Source of the DNA: Paenibacillus taichungensis
GTDB taxonomy: Bacteria; Bacillota; Bacilli; Paenibacillales; Paenibacillaceae
DNA: 64,000 bases
Assembly (NCBI RefSeq): GCF_013359905.1
Contig: NZ_JABMCC010000112.1
Span: forward strand, 372,001 to 436,000
Direction of reading: 5' to 3'
Positions within the stretch are counted from its first letter, which is position 1. Each line of letters starts with the position of its first letter. Shown here in pieces: positions 44,848 through 52,142 of this stretch. A model generated the notes under the pieces. That model was given only the letters and a program-made list of their open reading frames with translations. It ran no database searches and was not told the origin of the DNA. Position numbers and translations under genes: made by a program.

Positions 44848-45552
44848 TTACCCTTGATTATAGGTGTTCACAGGAGGTTCTGTATAATACGGACAGCCTG
44901 GTTCGTGAATAATACGGGGATCAACCCATGTTCCCCAATATGGAAGGCGATTTACATACGGCTGTGCGTTAGGCTGACTATTTGGCTGCGGCATGTTTGT
45001 TGCCGGAGAAACTTGAGTAACACAGTCCACTGGCGGACCAACGATTACTGTTTTTTGAATTGGAGCAAGTGTTTCCTTCACCTTGTTCTCATCCAGACAA
45101 TACGTATGGGCCAGAACACTCGCAGGTGTCAGTCGTAAAATATCCGAACCAAATATAGCTTCAGGAACCGGGGCATCGAAGATAGCCAGCAGATGGGTCT
45201 GATCTACCGTTGCAATTTCATAGTGCCACCAACCTTGCGGAACATTAGCTACTTGACCCGGAGTAATCGTAAAGTTCAGCAACTCATTAGTAAACGGGTT
45301 TATAAGGGAAACGACGGCGGAACCACTGATGCAATACACCAGCTCGGATGCATTCTGATGAATATGGGGTTCAACCACATTGCCTGTGCTAAGAAAAATG
45401 TCCAGTAAGGATACGTTACCCAAAGTGTTTAATTGATGAATGGAGAGAAAGTTAATATAGTTATTTCCGTCTTTTTGGAAGAAAGGATTCTGGTTCACGT
45501 CAAATGTAAATTGGGTGGTTGGTAAGGTATAGTCCATATAGGAAGTTGCCAA
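44848..45552 (-). CDS. Cupin protein with Pro/Asn-rich tail, spore-associated type
   Basis: 234 aa. Germin-like cupin with VEPHIHQNASELVYCISG (metal-binding His, His, Glu) and GQVANVPQGWWHYEIATV. The C-terminal GPPVDCV motif matches the GPPIGCV of the cupin at 30434-31018, so the two are paralogues. The tail is Asn/Pro/Tyr-rich (NMPQPNSQPNAQPYVNRLPY) and looks structural. A SigK-like promoter lies upstream and the divergent gene is a coat-like protein, so a spore-coat role is likely. Start TTG at 45552 is uncertain. Confidence 0.8.
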   Translation of the reverse strand: MATSYMDYTLPTTQFTFDVNQNPFFQKDGNNYINFLSIHQLNTLGNVSLLDIFLSTGNVVEPHIHQNASELVYCISGSAVVSLINPFTNELLNFTITPGQVANVPQGWWHYEIATVDQTHLLAIFDAPVPEAIFGSDILRLTPASVLAHTYCLDENKVKETLAPIQKTVIVGPPVDCVTQVSPATNMPQPNSQPNAQPYVNRLPYWGTWVDPRIIHEPGCPYYTEPPVNTYNQG

Positions 45553-45600
45553 AATAAACGCCTGCCCTTCGCTCTCGGTTTAGGTGATAACCTATAACGC

Positions 45601-45627
45601 CAGCTTATGCTCTGGGCTTCTATGCGT
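45601..45627 (-). promoter_or_regulatory. SigK-like promoter of the cupin gene
   Basis: On the minus strand AC (45626-45627) is followed after 16 bases by CATAAGCTG (45601-45609), close to the SigK pattern AC-N16-CATA-N3-TA with one mismatch. It lies in a large imperfect inverted repeat at about 45593-45648. Confidence 0.5.
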
Positions 45628-45714
45628 GAGCCCATTTCTGCTGAAGGGTTATGATACAGCTACCAAATCTTATCCACCTTTACCCGTACCACGTTCTATT
45701 AAGCCCTCTGTGTC

Positions 45715-45740
45715 ACTCCATTGCATCGCAGCATAGGCTA
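45715..45740 (+). promoter_or_regulatory. SigK-like promoter of the Gly/Pro-rich coat protein gene
   Basis: AC (45715-45716) then 15 bases then CATAGGCTA (45732-45740) fits the SigK pattern (AC, about 16 bases, CATA-N3-TA), 33 bases before the ATG. Confidence 0.6.
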
Positions 45741-45772
45741 ATATCATCAATCAAACACTGGAGGCATGCATC

Positions 45773-46075
45773 ATGGCATACGGACCTGGTTCAGTTCCTA
45801 TCCCGCCAACTGCGGGTTATCCTTACCCTTATTATCCACCGCCACCCTATCCATACCCCTACCCTTATCCATATCCCTATCCACCCATCGTACCGTTTCC
45901 GCTGCCCTTTCCCATCGGACATATTGGAGGCCCAGGATGGCATGGCGGTTACCCGGGTGGTCCACACGGTCCATTCCCTGGAGGCGGCTATCCGGGCGGA
46001 CCACATGGCGGAGGACCCGGGGGCCCTGGTGGACCTGGCGGAGGTTTCCACGGCCATCGTTTCTTCCAATGGTAA
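45773..46075 (+). CDS. Low-complexity Tyr/Pro- and Gly-rich protein, spore-coat-like
   Basis: 100 aa. The first half is built of PY/YP dipeptides (residues 17-38) and the second of Gly-Pro-His repeats such as GGPHGPFPGGGYPGGPHG. The composition resembles small morphogenetic spore-coat or exosporium proteins. GGAGG lies 8 bases before the ATG. A SigK-like promoter sits 30 bases upstream and a strong terminator follows. No homologue is claimed. Confidence 0.75.
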   Translation: MAYGPGSVPIPPTAGYPYPYYPPPPYPYPYPYPYPYPPIVPFPLPFPIGHIGGPGWHGGYPGGPHGPFPGGGYPGGPHGGGPGGPGGPGGGFHGHRFFQW

Positions 46076-46082
46076 AATAGCA

Positions 46083-46113
46083 ATGCAGGAGCTGCTACCG
46101 GCAGCTCCTGCAT
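46083..46113. terminator. Bidirectional terminator between coat-like gene and immunity cluster
   Basis: ATGCAGGAGCTGC / GCAGCTCCTGCAT inverted repeat with a short loop, flanked by T- or A-rich sequence. Confidence 0.88.
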
Positions 46114-46173
46114 TGTTCAACTTTCTTTTAAAACATCCAATGATGTCCTTCTTTCGAACAGCATCCTGCCTGC

Positions 46174-46785
46174 TCAATACTCAATCTCATCCATAATCTT
46201 CAGATTACGGTTGGACACTTCCAGCAAGTCAGTAAACGTCTCAGATACATAATAGACAAAGTCCGGATCATGCACATACATAATCACTTGCCCGTAGGTT
46301 CCTTTCTCTGTCGGATCAAAATCAAGCATCAAATACAGGGAGCCTCCCGCCATCGTTGCAAAAGGAATCCACGCTTTATGGAATAAGAAGGGCTTAATCT
46401 CCGGGTCCAGTTCGCTGATCTCTTCGTCAGAATAGTACTCGTCCAATTTCTCATCTACTTCACAGAAGTATTGTTTGGTTTCCCGAATTTCCTGCAATGA
46501 CATCAGATAAAACGGATTACATTCCTCTGCCTCCGCATCACCCGGATACAAGATATGAAATGCATAACCACTGCCATCCTTCCGCTTATAGAAGGCACGA
46601 AAATCCTCCGGCAACCGGACGCCATACTCCGTTTCAAATGCATTTAGACTTTCCTCAGAGACACCCTCCCGATGCTGGTATTCCTCGTATAACTGCCGAA
46701 TTTCATCATCATGGATTTTTTCGTTCAGGAGCTCATTCAACGCATCAAACAAATCATTCCATTTTACATTAGCCTCAGGTGTCAT
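46174..46785 (-). CDS. SMI1/KNR4 (SUKH) family protein
   Basis: 203 aa. The SUKH start is LNAFETEYGVRLPEDFRAFY, followed by the segment ending LYLMLDFDPTEKGTYGQVIMY, the family's DxDP-like element. SUKH proteins act as immunity proteins against secreted toxins in many bacteria. ATG at 46785 follows GGGAGGGG; the longer frame is not supported. It is the last gene of the cluster 46174-51118. No toxin gene is in the window. Confidence 0.85.
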   Translation of the reverse strand: MTPEANVKWNDLFDALNELLNEKIHDDEIRQLYEEYQHREGVSEESLNAFETEYGVRLPEDFRAFYKRKDGSGYAFHILYPGDAEAEECNPFYLMSLQEIRETKQYFCEVDEKLDEYYSDEEISELDPEIKPFLFHKAWIPFATMAGGSLYLMLDFDPTEKGTYGQVIMYVHDPDFVYYVSETFTDLLEVSNRNLKIMDEIEY

Positions 46786-46801
46786 ACACACCCCTCCCTT
46801 T

Positions 46802-47086
46802 TCAACTCTTTTCAACAACCCGTTCCCGCACATATTCCTGATATCCCCAGAACGCTTCTTCTTCCCCTCCGTCTTCGATCAGCACCATAACAGCGTAGGA
46901 AAACAGATCCAGCCAACGTTCCATCAACGCGACCTGTGCATCTGATATCAATCGATTACTACGCAACATTCCTTCAGGCTCGACGGCCCAAGCACGTCCA
47001 AGGTGGGTGATTCCCCACAGTGAAACCATAACTTCACGATCCAGGATAGATTGCTTTAGTTCAGGAGCTGCTTCTTCACGGTTCAT
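46802..47086 (-). CDS. Small acidic protein of unknown function, 94 aa
   Basis: Helix-rich, starts MNREEAAPELKQSIL and includes VSLWGITHLGRAWAVEPEG and LFSYAVMVLIEDGGEEE. ATG at 47086 follows GGAGG by 5 bases. It lies 16 bases upstream of the terminal SUKH gene. It is not recognised as a family; context suggests a role with the SUKH gene. Confidence 0.65.
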   Translation of the reverse strand: MNREEAAPELKQSILDREVMVSLWGITHLGRAWAVEPEGMLRSNRLISDAQVALMERWLDLFSYAVMVLIEDGGEEEAFWGYQEYVRERVVEKS

Positions 47087-47131
47087 ATCAACCTCCACCT
47101 TACCCAATCTGTGATCTTCAATCACTGGTGT

Positions 47132-48433
47132 TCACCAACGTAAAGGTTCTTCTCCACGCCATAACACGTAGCGCTCAATTTCACGGAGGGTGCCTGTGCC
47201 TATGCCATACTCATCCATCTGATCAGAGTGCAGATCAAGAATATGCAGCATGCCCCCGAACGTACCCACTGCAAGCTTTGACTGGTCAGGAGAGCTCGCC
47301 AAGGAATAGATGGTGCTGCCTACAAAATGTCTCCACACTTCCTGCCCATCACCATTCACACAATATAAATATCCGTATGCGTCACCAAGCACCATGCCTG
47401 CACCCAACTCCACTGCAGCGTAAACACGGGCATTCTCATCCATTACAGGCCAATCTTCCTTACTCTCATTACCATCGATCGTTTCCAGCTGAACTTGTAT
47501 TGTAGCACCGTTATAAAAGTGACAGGCATTAAACCATACCTCTGAGCTGTCTGCAGTGAATACCGCATAATGAGGATAGCTGGATTCAGGATAAAGGGAA
47601 TACGTCTTATTTTGTTTGCGATCCAGAACCATATGGTTACTGACCTGGCTGCCGTAGGCAATCCAGCGACCGTCACGTGAGACTGCTGCATGGCCCATAT
47701 CAATCTGTGTATCTTCCAACTCATATTCTTCGATCTCTGCCGGATCCGGGTGCAGCAGGGATACCTGATCTTGGTCTACCAGGTAGATTCCATAATTGGA
47801 GAAGATAAGAACGGATTTCCCATCATTGAATGGAATAAGTCCTTCAAGTGTGCGTTCCGGATGCTCACAGTCAGCAAGGGATTCAATGCGTGGCAAAGCC
47901 TTCTGAATACTGGATTGAATATCTTCCCAGCGATACACCGCAAGCTCGTGTCCTTCTAGTTGACGATCTGGTTGTCTGATGATACGAATACCTTCCGATC
48001 CGGCCAGCGCATAATCTACACCATCTGACGAACAACCTGCGAAGGTATACTGAGAGAATGGCAACCATCCGTTTGGATCAGCCGTATATACACAGCCATT
48101 CTCCGTGAAGGTGCCGGTTGTGAATACTATTGTTTCTGTGTTCAGATAACCTACCACCCGAACAGCCTGCATGGCAGATTGAAAATGTTCGTTCATTGGC
48201 CATGTTGCAGCAGGCAGTTCAAGCCGGAGCCGTTCCAAATCCCCTTGAAGATTGGCTTGCTTCACCATCTCCCACACCTCAGTGCTGATCTGCGTTCTGG
48301 CATCCTCCGCGAGCTCCGATTCATCCAGTTGTTCTCCTGCCATGCCTCTGCGTACAAATGCATTGACATCTTTTGCGTATCGTTTGCCTTCATTACGCCA
48401 TGTTTCCGCAATTTCTTCGTTTATCCAACTCAA
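47132..48433 (-). CDS. Beta-propeller/WD40-like repeat protein, 433 aa
   Basis: After an N-terminal helical part (residues 1-80), the protein alternates short beta strands typical of a propeller: DGKSVLIFSNYGIYLVD, AAVSRDGRWIAYGSQV, AVFTADSSEVWFNA, and SLASSPDQSKLAVGTFGGMLHILDL. There is no signal peptide, so it is cytoplasmic. It probably acts as a protein-binding scaffold. The stop lies 45 bases from the next gene, and it starts 3 bases after the SUKH gene at 48437. Confidence 0.75.
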   Translation of the reverse strand: MSWINEEIAETWRNEGKRYAKDVNAFVRRGMAGEQLDESELAEDARTQISTEVWEMVKQANLQGDLERLRLELPAATWPMNEHFQSAMQAVRVVGYLNTETIVFTTGTFTENGCVYTADPNGWLPFSQYTFAGCSSDGVDYALAGSEGIRIIRQPDRQLEGHELAVYRWEDIQSSIQKALPRIESLADCEHPERTLEGLIPFNDGKSVLIFSNYGIYLVDQDQVSLLHPDPAEIEEYELEDTQIDMGHAAVSRDGRWIAYGSQVSNHMVLDRKQNKTYSLYPESSYPHYAVFTADSSEVWFNACHFYNGATIQVQLETIDGNESKEDWPVMDENARVYAAVELGAGMVLGDAYGYLYCVNGDGQEVWRHFVGSTIYSLASSPDQSKLAVGTFGGMLHILDLHSDQMDEYGIGTGTLREIERYVLWRGEEPLRW

Positions 48434-48436
48434 TGA

Positions 48437-49189
48437 TTATTCCTCCACTCCGCCTCTGTCCATAACTGTACAGTGATGTGCCAGCAAAAATTGATCCAGA
48501 TCATGATCCGTTGCACCTTCCATCCCGTGCATTTCTTCATAGAAAAGCGCAATTTCCCTGCCGTTCGCATAATTAAAACGTAAATATCCACCCATGGAGA
48601 CCCTAAAAAGCTTACATGTATACTCATTTTCCATCACTGCATCCCACTTGAATTTACTTTTACACAAATCGGCCAGTTTTTTCATGGAGCCTTCACGCTC
48701 AACGTTAACCAAGTGGTAGAACGTATGGTTTCGCAGCTCGTTCCACGGTTCAAAATACGCCGGGGTCAGCGGTTTATCCTGATGGTAATATTCGCAATAG
48801 ATCTGGTCCAGTGTCTCTCCAAAGTCTGCTTCAGAGCATGTCCACAGAATAATATGCTCATCATGACGCGGGAGCCACAACAATCCCTTCACATCTGGAT
48901 GAATCGCCAGGAAATCACCATCCACCGAACTGCCGATACTGATGCACTCCTGAAGCTGATCCTGAGTAACTGGTGTATCCTCCGTGTGCATCCAAAAATC
49001 ATATTCAGCAAAAGGCTTCAGTACCTCCTGATCCGGCCGCTGCACATTCATCCAGCCCGTATACGTGCCTTCCCCGTATTGTTCCAGCCATTGGCGATAT
49101 GACGCAGGTAACGAGATGGAATGCTGTTCTTCAAAATGATCCAGTTCCTTAGCCGGTACGGGCTTCAACGCATGAGTTACTATATACAT
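48437..49189 (-). CDS. SMI1/KNR4 (SUKH) family protein, second copy
   Basis: 250 aa. The family pattern is LDHFEEQHSISLPASYRQWLEQYGEG at the start, then a segment GDFLAIHPDVKGLLWLPRHDE. The C-terminal 80 residues are unlike the other SUKH protein. It is separated from the propeller gene by only 3 bases. It fits a second immunity protein of different specificity. No signal peptide. Confidence 0.8.
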   Translation of the reverse strand: MYIVTHALKPVPAKELDHFEEQHSISLPASYRQWLEQYGEGTYTGWMNVQRPDQEVLKPFAEYDFWMHTEDTPVTQDQLQECISIGSSVDGDFLAIHPDVKGLLWLPRHDEHIILWTCSEADFGETLDQIYCEYYHQDKPLTPAYFEPWNELRNHTFYHLVNVEREGSMKKLADLCKSKFKWDAVMENEYTCKLFRVSMGGYLRFNYANGREIALFYEEMHGMEGATDHDLDQFLLAHHCTVMDRGGVEE

Positions 49190-49267
49190 TCACAACATCT
49201 CCCTACGATCGTTTCGTTCAATTCACGATAGTTCATTCAATCGATAAGCAATTCAACCAGGTAAAGG

Positions 49268-49828
49268 CTAAGCCAATTCTTCCTGCACAATTTCGGTTAG
49301 TACACCCTTGCGGTTTACAATACTAATGGCAAATGCATCATAGCCGTCACGTTTCACCTGCTCAAAATCCATGCGCTCTCCCGTAATTAATTCGTAGGTT
49401 CCATCTTCATCTACATCTTCCCCGAACTCATCATCCCACGGCACGTTGTAAAAGGCAGATAGCTGTACTTCAAATATGTCTTCCCCTTCAACGTCCAGGT
49501 AGGGCCGTAACGGCCTGTTATTCAGGTCTTCCTCTGGATATGTCTCACACAACATCGCATCATAACCATGTTTGGCTGAATCGATGAGCAAGTAACGTTC
49601 CCCTGTTACGGTATGCTCTGCATATACAATGAGTGGTGTCGAATCATGCCAGGTTATCAGATCATCTTCGGTTAAGTCACCATAATAAAAGATATGGAAC
49701 TTGTCATGTCCATCGCTCGTTTGCAACTTGCCTTTCCATTCGACTTCATGAGTCTGAACATCCGAAATCTCCCGAACCAAACCTTCCAAATATGTAGGTC
49801 CTTTATGTACACCAAATAAATTCATCAT
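49268..49828 (-). CDS. Acidic protein of unknown function, 186 aa
   Basis: Very acidic (for example PWDDEFGEDVDEDGTYEL), no signal peptide or membrane helix. Its ATG overlaps the stop of the upstream gene (ATGA), so translation is coupled. It may be another immunity-type protein by context; I do not recognise a family. Confidence 0.65.
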   Translation of the reverse strand: MMNLFGVHKGPTYLEGLVREISDVQTHEVEWKGKLQTSDGHDKFHIFYYGDLTEDDLITWHDSTPLIVYAEHTVTGERYLLIDSAKHGYDAMLCETYPEEDLNNRPLRPYLDVEGEDIFEVQLSAFYNVPWDDEFGEDVDEDGTYELITGERMDFEQVKRDGYDAFAISIVNRKGVLTEIVQEELA

Positions 49829-50475
49829 CTCGCCTCCGCTTTATTCATTCGAATGGTTACGACTTTATGTTCTTCATCTACATCCAGCTTCACATCGATG
49901 TCTAACTTATCATGGAACAAAGCCGTAACGTTGATATAAGGATCACGAGCAGCTTCGCTGCCTCCATTACTAGAACGACTCATCCCCTGATGAATGATGG
50001 ATTGGACCAGTTGTCCATCCCCTTTCCCAGTATTTTGATAAGTATAAATCACCTCTTTGTCCTTATTATAAAAATTCAACACCGTTGTAAAATCTTTGGC
50101 ATTGGTATATTGCTTTTCGGATTTTACATATTCATTTTCTGTGGATTGATAGCTCACTGTACCCGCCAGATAGGGATTATCTTCACTGGGTCGAACATCA
50201 AACTCCTGATAAGCGATGTGAAAAAGGTATTGAATATGATTCATATCTACACGGTAATATAACTGCCTGTTGTTTTCCTCCTTGTCCATGGCAGCGAAAC
50301 TGTTAATGAGCGGCCAGGCTTCATAGGATTTGCCATTCACGTCGACAGCAAGAGCATAATCAGAGAGTACCTTCTCTTTTTGAAACACACCATACGTCTG
50401 TAAAATGAAATAGGCTGGAATGAGTAATACGCCTATTATCACTGCAAATATCATAATCTTTAAACGGAATTTCAT
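49825..50475 (-). CDS. Membrane-anchored protein of unknown function, 216 aa
   Basis: A single N-terminal helix (IMIFAVIIGVLLIPAYFIL) and an outside domain with VDVNGKSYEAWPLINSF and DPYINVTALFHDKLDIDVKL. It looks like a simple membrane-anchored extracytoplasmic protein. ATG at 50475 with GGAGG 6 bases upstream. It belongs to the cluster 46174-51118. Confidence 0.65.
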   Translation of the reverse strand: MKFRLKIMIFAVIIGVLLIPAYFILQTYGVFQKEKVLSDYALAVDVNGKSYEAWPLINSFAAMDKEENNRQLYYRVDMNHIQYLFHIAYQEFDVRPSEDNPYLAGTVSYQSTENEYVKSEKQYTNAKDFTTVLNFYNKDKEVIYTYQNTGKGDGQLVQSIIHQGMSRSSNGGSEAARDPYINVTALFHDKLDIDVKLDVDEEHKVVTIRMNKAEAR

Positions 50476-50509
50476 GATCATCCTCCTTTACGACTCGCGT
50501 TCTGCTGGT

Positions 50510-51118
50510 TTATCCAGTCTTATGCTGAAGTTTGGTCAATGTGCGGACAACCAGCTCCCTGTTCTTGGCGTTCTTAATATAAGCGGGAATGGAATGTGAA
50601 GCCGTCTTCAAAGGTACATTTCCAGGTTTCACGCGCAAATCAGCCGAAATATATGAGATCAGATAGTTTAAATGCTCCCGATTAACAGCCCATACCACCT
50701 TACCTCTAACATAATCCAGAAAGTACAATTCCATATCAAACACAGGGTCGCGTCCATCCCGTATATCGGGATAACACCCTTGAAACGCTGGCTTTTTATG
50801 TAATTCGACATGATTAATAGTCCCACAGTGCGGGCATTCGATATGTGACGATTTGTGAGTTATCTTTTTCTCATCCGTCACTTCAACATTGAACCAGCGC
50901 TCACACCGGATGCAATTGTTCTTGGCATTGTACTGATATTCTGTCTCTTGAATTCCATGAGCATAACATTGCGAACATTTCCATGCTAGATGATCTTCTT
51001 CTAAGATGATAAAGGCGTGCCCGCTGCATTGTTTACATCTCACAACGACCTGCTCTCCCCGGCGAAGAACAGCGTAGAAGCTGTATTTATAAGCCCCTTC
51101 ATCCTCGAAACGTTTCAT
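50510..51118 (-). CDS. Zinc-ribbon protein of unknown function, 202 aa
   Basis: Four CxxC units form two zinc ribbons: CKQCSGH, CSQCYAH, CIRCERW and CPHCGTI. The C-terminal part (VVWAVNREHLNYLISYISADLRV) is helical and resembles the TFIIB-type zinc-ribbon proteins of unknown role. ATG at 51118 is supported by AGGGA upstream. First gene of the cluster; a promoter should lie in 51119-51240. Confidence 0.7.
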   Translation of the reverse strand: MKRFEDEGAYKYSFYAVLRRGEQVVVRCKQCSGHAFIILEEDHLAWKCSQCYAHGIQETEYQYNAKNNCIRCERWFNVEVTDEKKITHKSSHIECPHCGTINHVELHKKPAFQGCYPDIRDGRDPVFDMELYFLDYVRGKVVWAVNREHLNYLISYISADLRVKPGNVPLKTASHSIPAYIKNAKNRELVVRTLTKLQHKTG

Positions 51119-51243
51119 TTTCAATCCCTGCCTTTCCCCTGCATGAAGGTAATCGCTAAAAGCAATCACTCAGCATTTCCCAGTTGTTCTACCTAAAATT
51201 ATATGTAACTCCAGTGATTAGCACAAGAAAACACAACGTAAAA

Positions 51244-51286
51244 AAGAGTACCTTATTCCAGATCATTATCTGAAAGGTACTCTTCT
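51244..51286. terminator. Terminator after the ZIP transporter gene
   Basis: AAGAGTACCTT / AAGGTACTCTT arms with an inner CAGAT/ATCTG stem, followed on the minus strand by TTTTTTACG. Confidence 0.85.
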
Positions 51287-51305
51287 CCCCATTTAACTCA
51301 AGGAA

Positions 51306-52037
51306 TCAAAGATCAAGTAAAAGCGATACTAGCAATCCCATCGAAGCGATAAAACCTACTACCGGCCCACCTTCTTCGAACGCTTCCGGCATCATGGTGG
51401 AGCAGATCATTGCAATAATGCCTCCTCCGGCAAATGCCCCAATAGCCGCGGCCATCTCATCAGGAAGCTGCTCCAGGAACAGGTATCCTCCCAATGCTGC
51501 AAGTGCAGAGATGATCAGTACACCCAGCCACAAGAGAATAATCTTGGAGCGGGAGTATTTATTACGTTGAAGTCCAACCGTACTGGACAGACCCTCCGGA
51601 ATATTACTCACAAAGATAGAAACAACCAACACCACACTGACACCGTTCCCGGCGAGTAGACTGGCCCCCAGCATGATTGATTCAGGAATAGCATCCATGA
51701 CCGTCCCTGCAAAAATACCAAGTCCGCTCTGGCTGGAATCTCCCTTCCCGGCAATTTCCGAACGCTTGCGCCCTGCTCCCCCTTTACTGGAAATGAGCAA
51801 ATCGAACAGCGTGTACACGACGGCCCCTGAGGTAAATCCAATGGCCGTCGGCACAATCCCCCCATCATTCAGGGCATCCCCAATTAATTCAAATGCGGCT
51901 GCACCAATCAGGGTCCCTGTACCAAAAGCCATGATCCAGCCAATAACTCGTTTCGGAATTTTCAGAAACAGCGCAGCAAGTGCTCCTATGACAACAGCCG
52001 AGGCGGAGATGCAGCCCCACATGAATGCAGTCCACAT
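51306..52037 (-). CDS. ZIP family metal transporter
   Basis: 243 aa with eight hydrophobic helices. The ZIP metal-site motifs are VMDAIPESIMLG in helix 4 and IFVSNIPEGLSST in helix 5, with GAFAGGGIIAMICSTMMPEAFEEGG later. It imports divalent metal, likely zinc or manganese. No metalloregulator binding site was recognised in front of it. Confidence 0.88.
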   Translation of the reverse strand: MWTAFMWGCISASAVVIGALAALFLKIPKRVIGWIMAFGTGTLIGAAAFELIGDALNDGGIVPTAIGFTSGAVVYTLFDLLISSKGGAGRKRSEIAGKGDSSQSGLGIFAGTVMDAIPESIMLGASLLAGNGVSVVLVVSIFVSNIPEGLSSTVGLQRNKYSRSKIILLWLGVLIISALAALGGYLFLEQLPDEMAAAIGAFAGGGIIAMICSTMMPEAFEEGGPVVGFIASMGLLVSLLLDL

Positions 52038-52142
52038 CCGGGATGACCCCTCTCATGTTCATATATGATCTATCACTCCATTAACCGGAGCATAGACAAC
52101 AAAAACAGGGGACATGACCAGATTAATATAAAACCGCTAACT

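Noticed and set aside
45651..46196. Long overlapping plus and minus frames across the Gly/Pro-rich gene
   Set aside because: They arise from the repetitive GC-rich codons; only the frame at 45773-46075 has a ribosome-binding site and a promoter.
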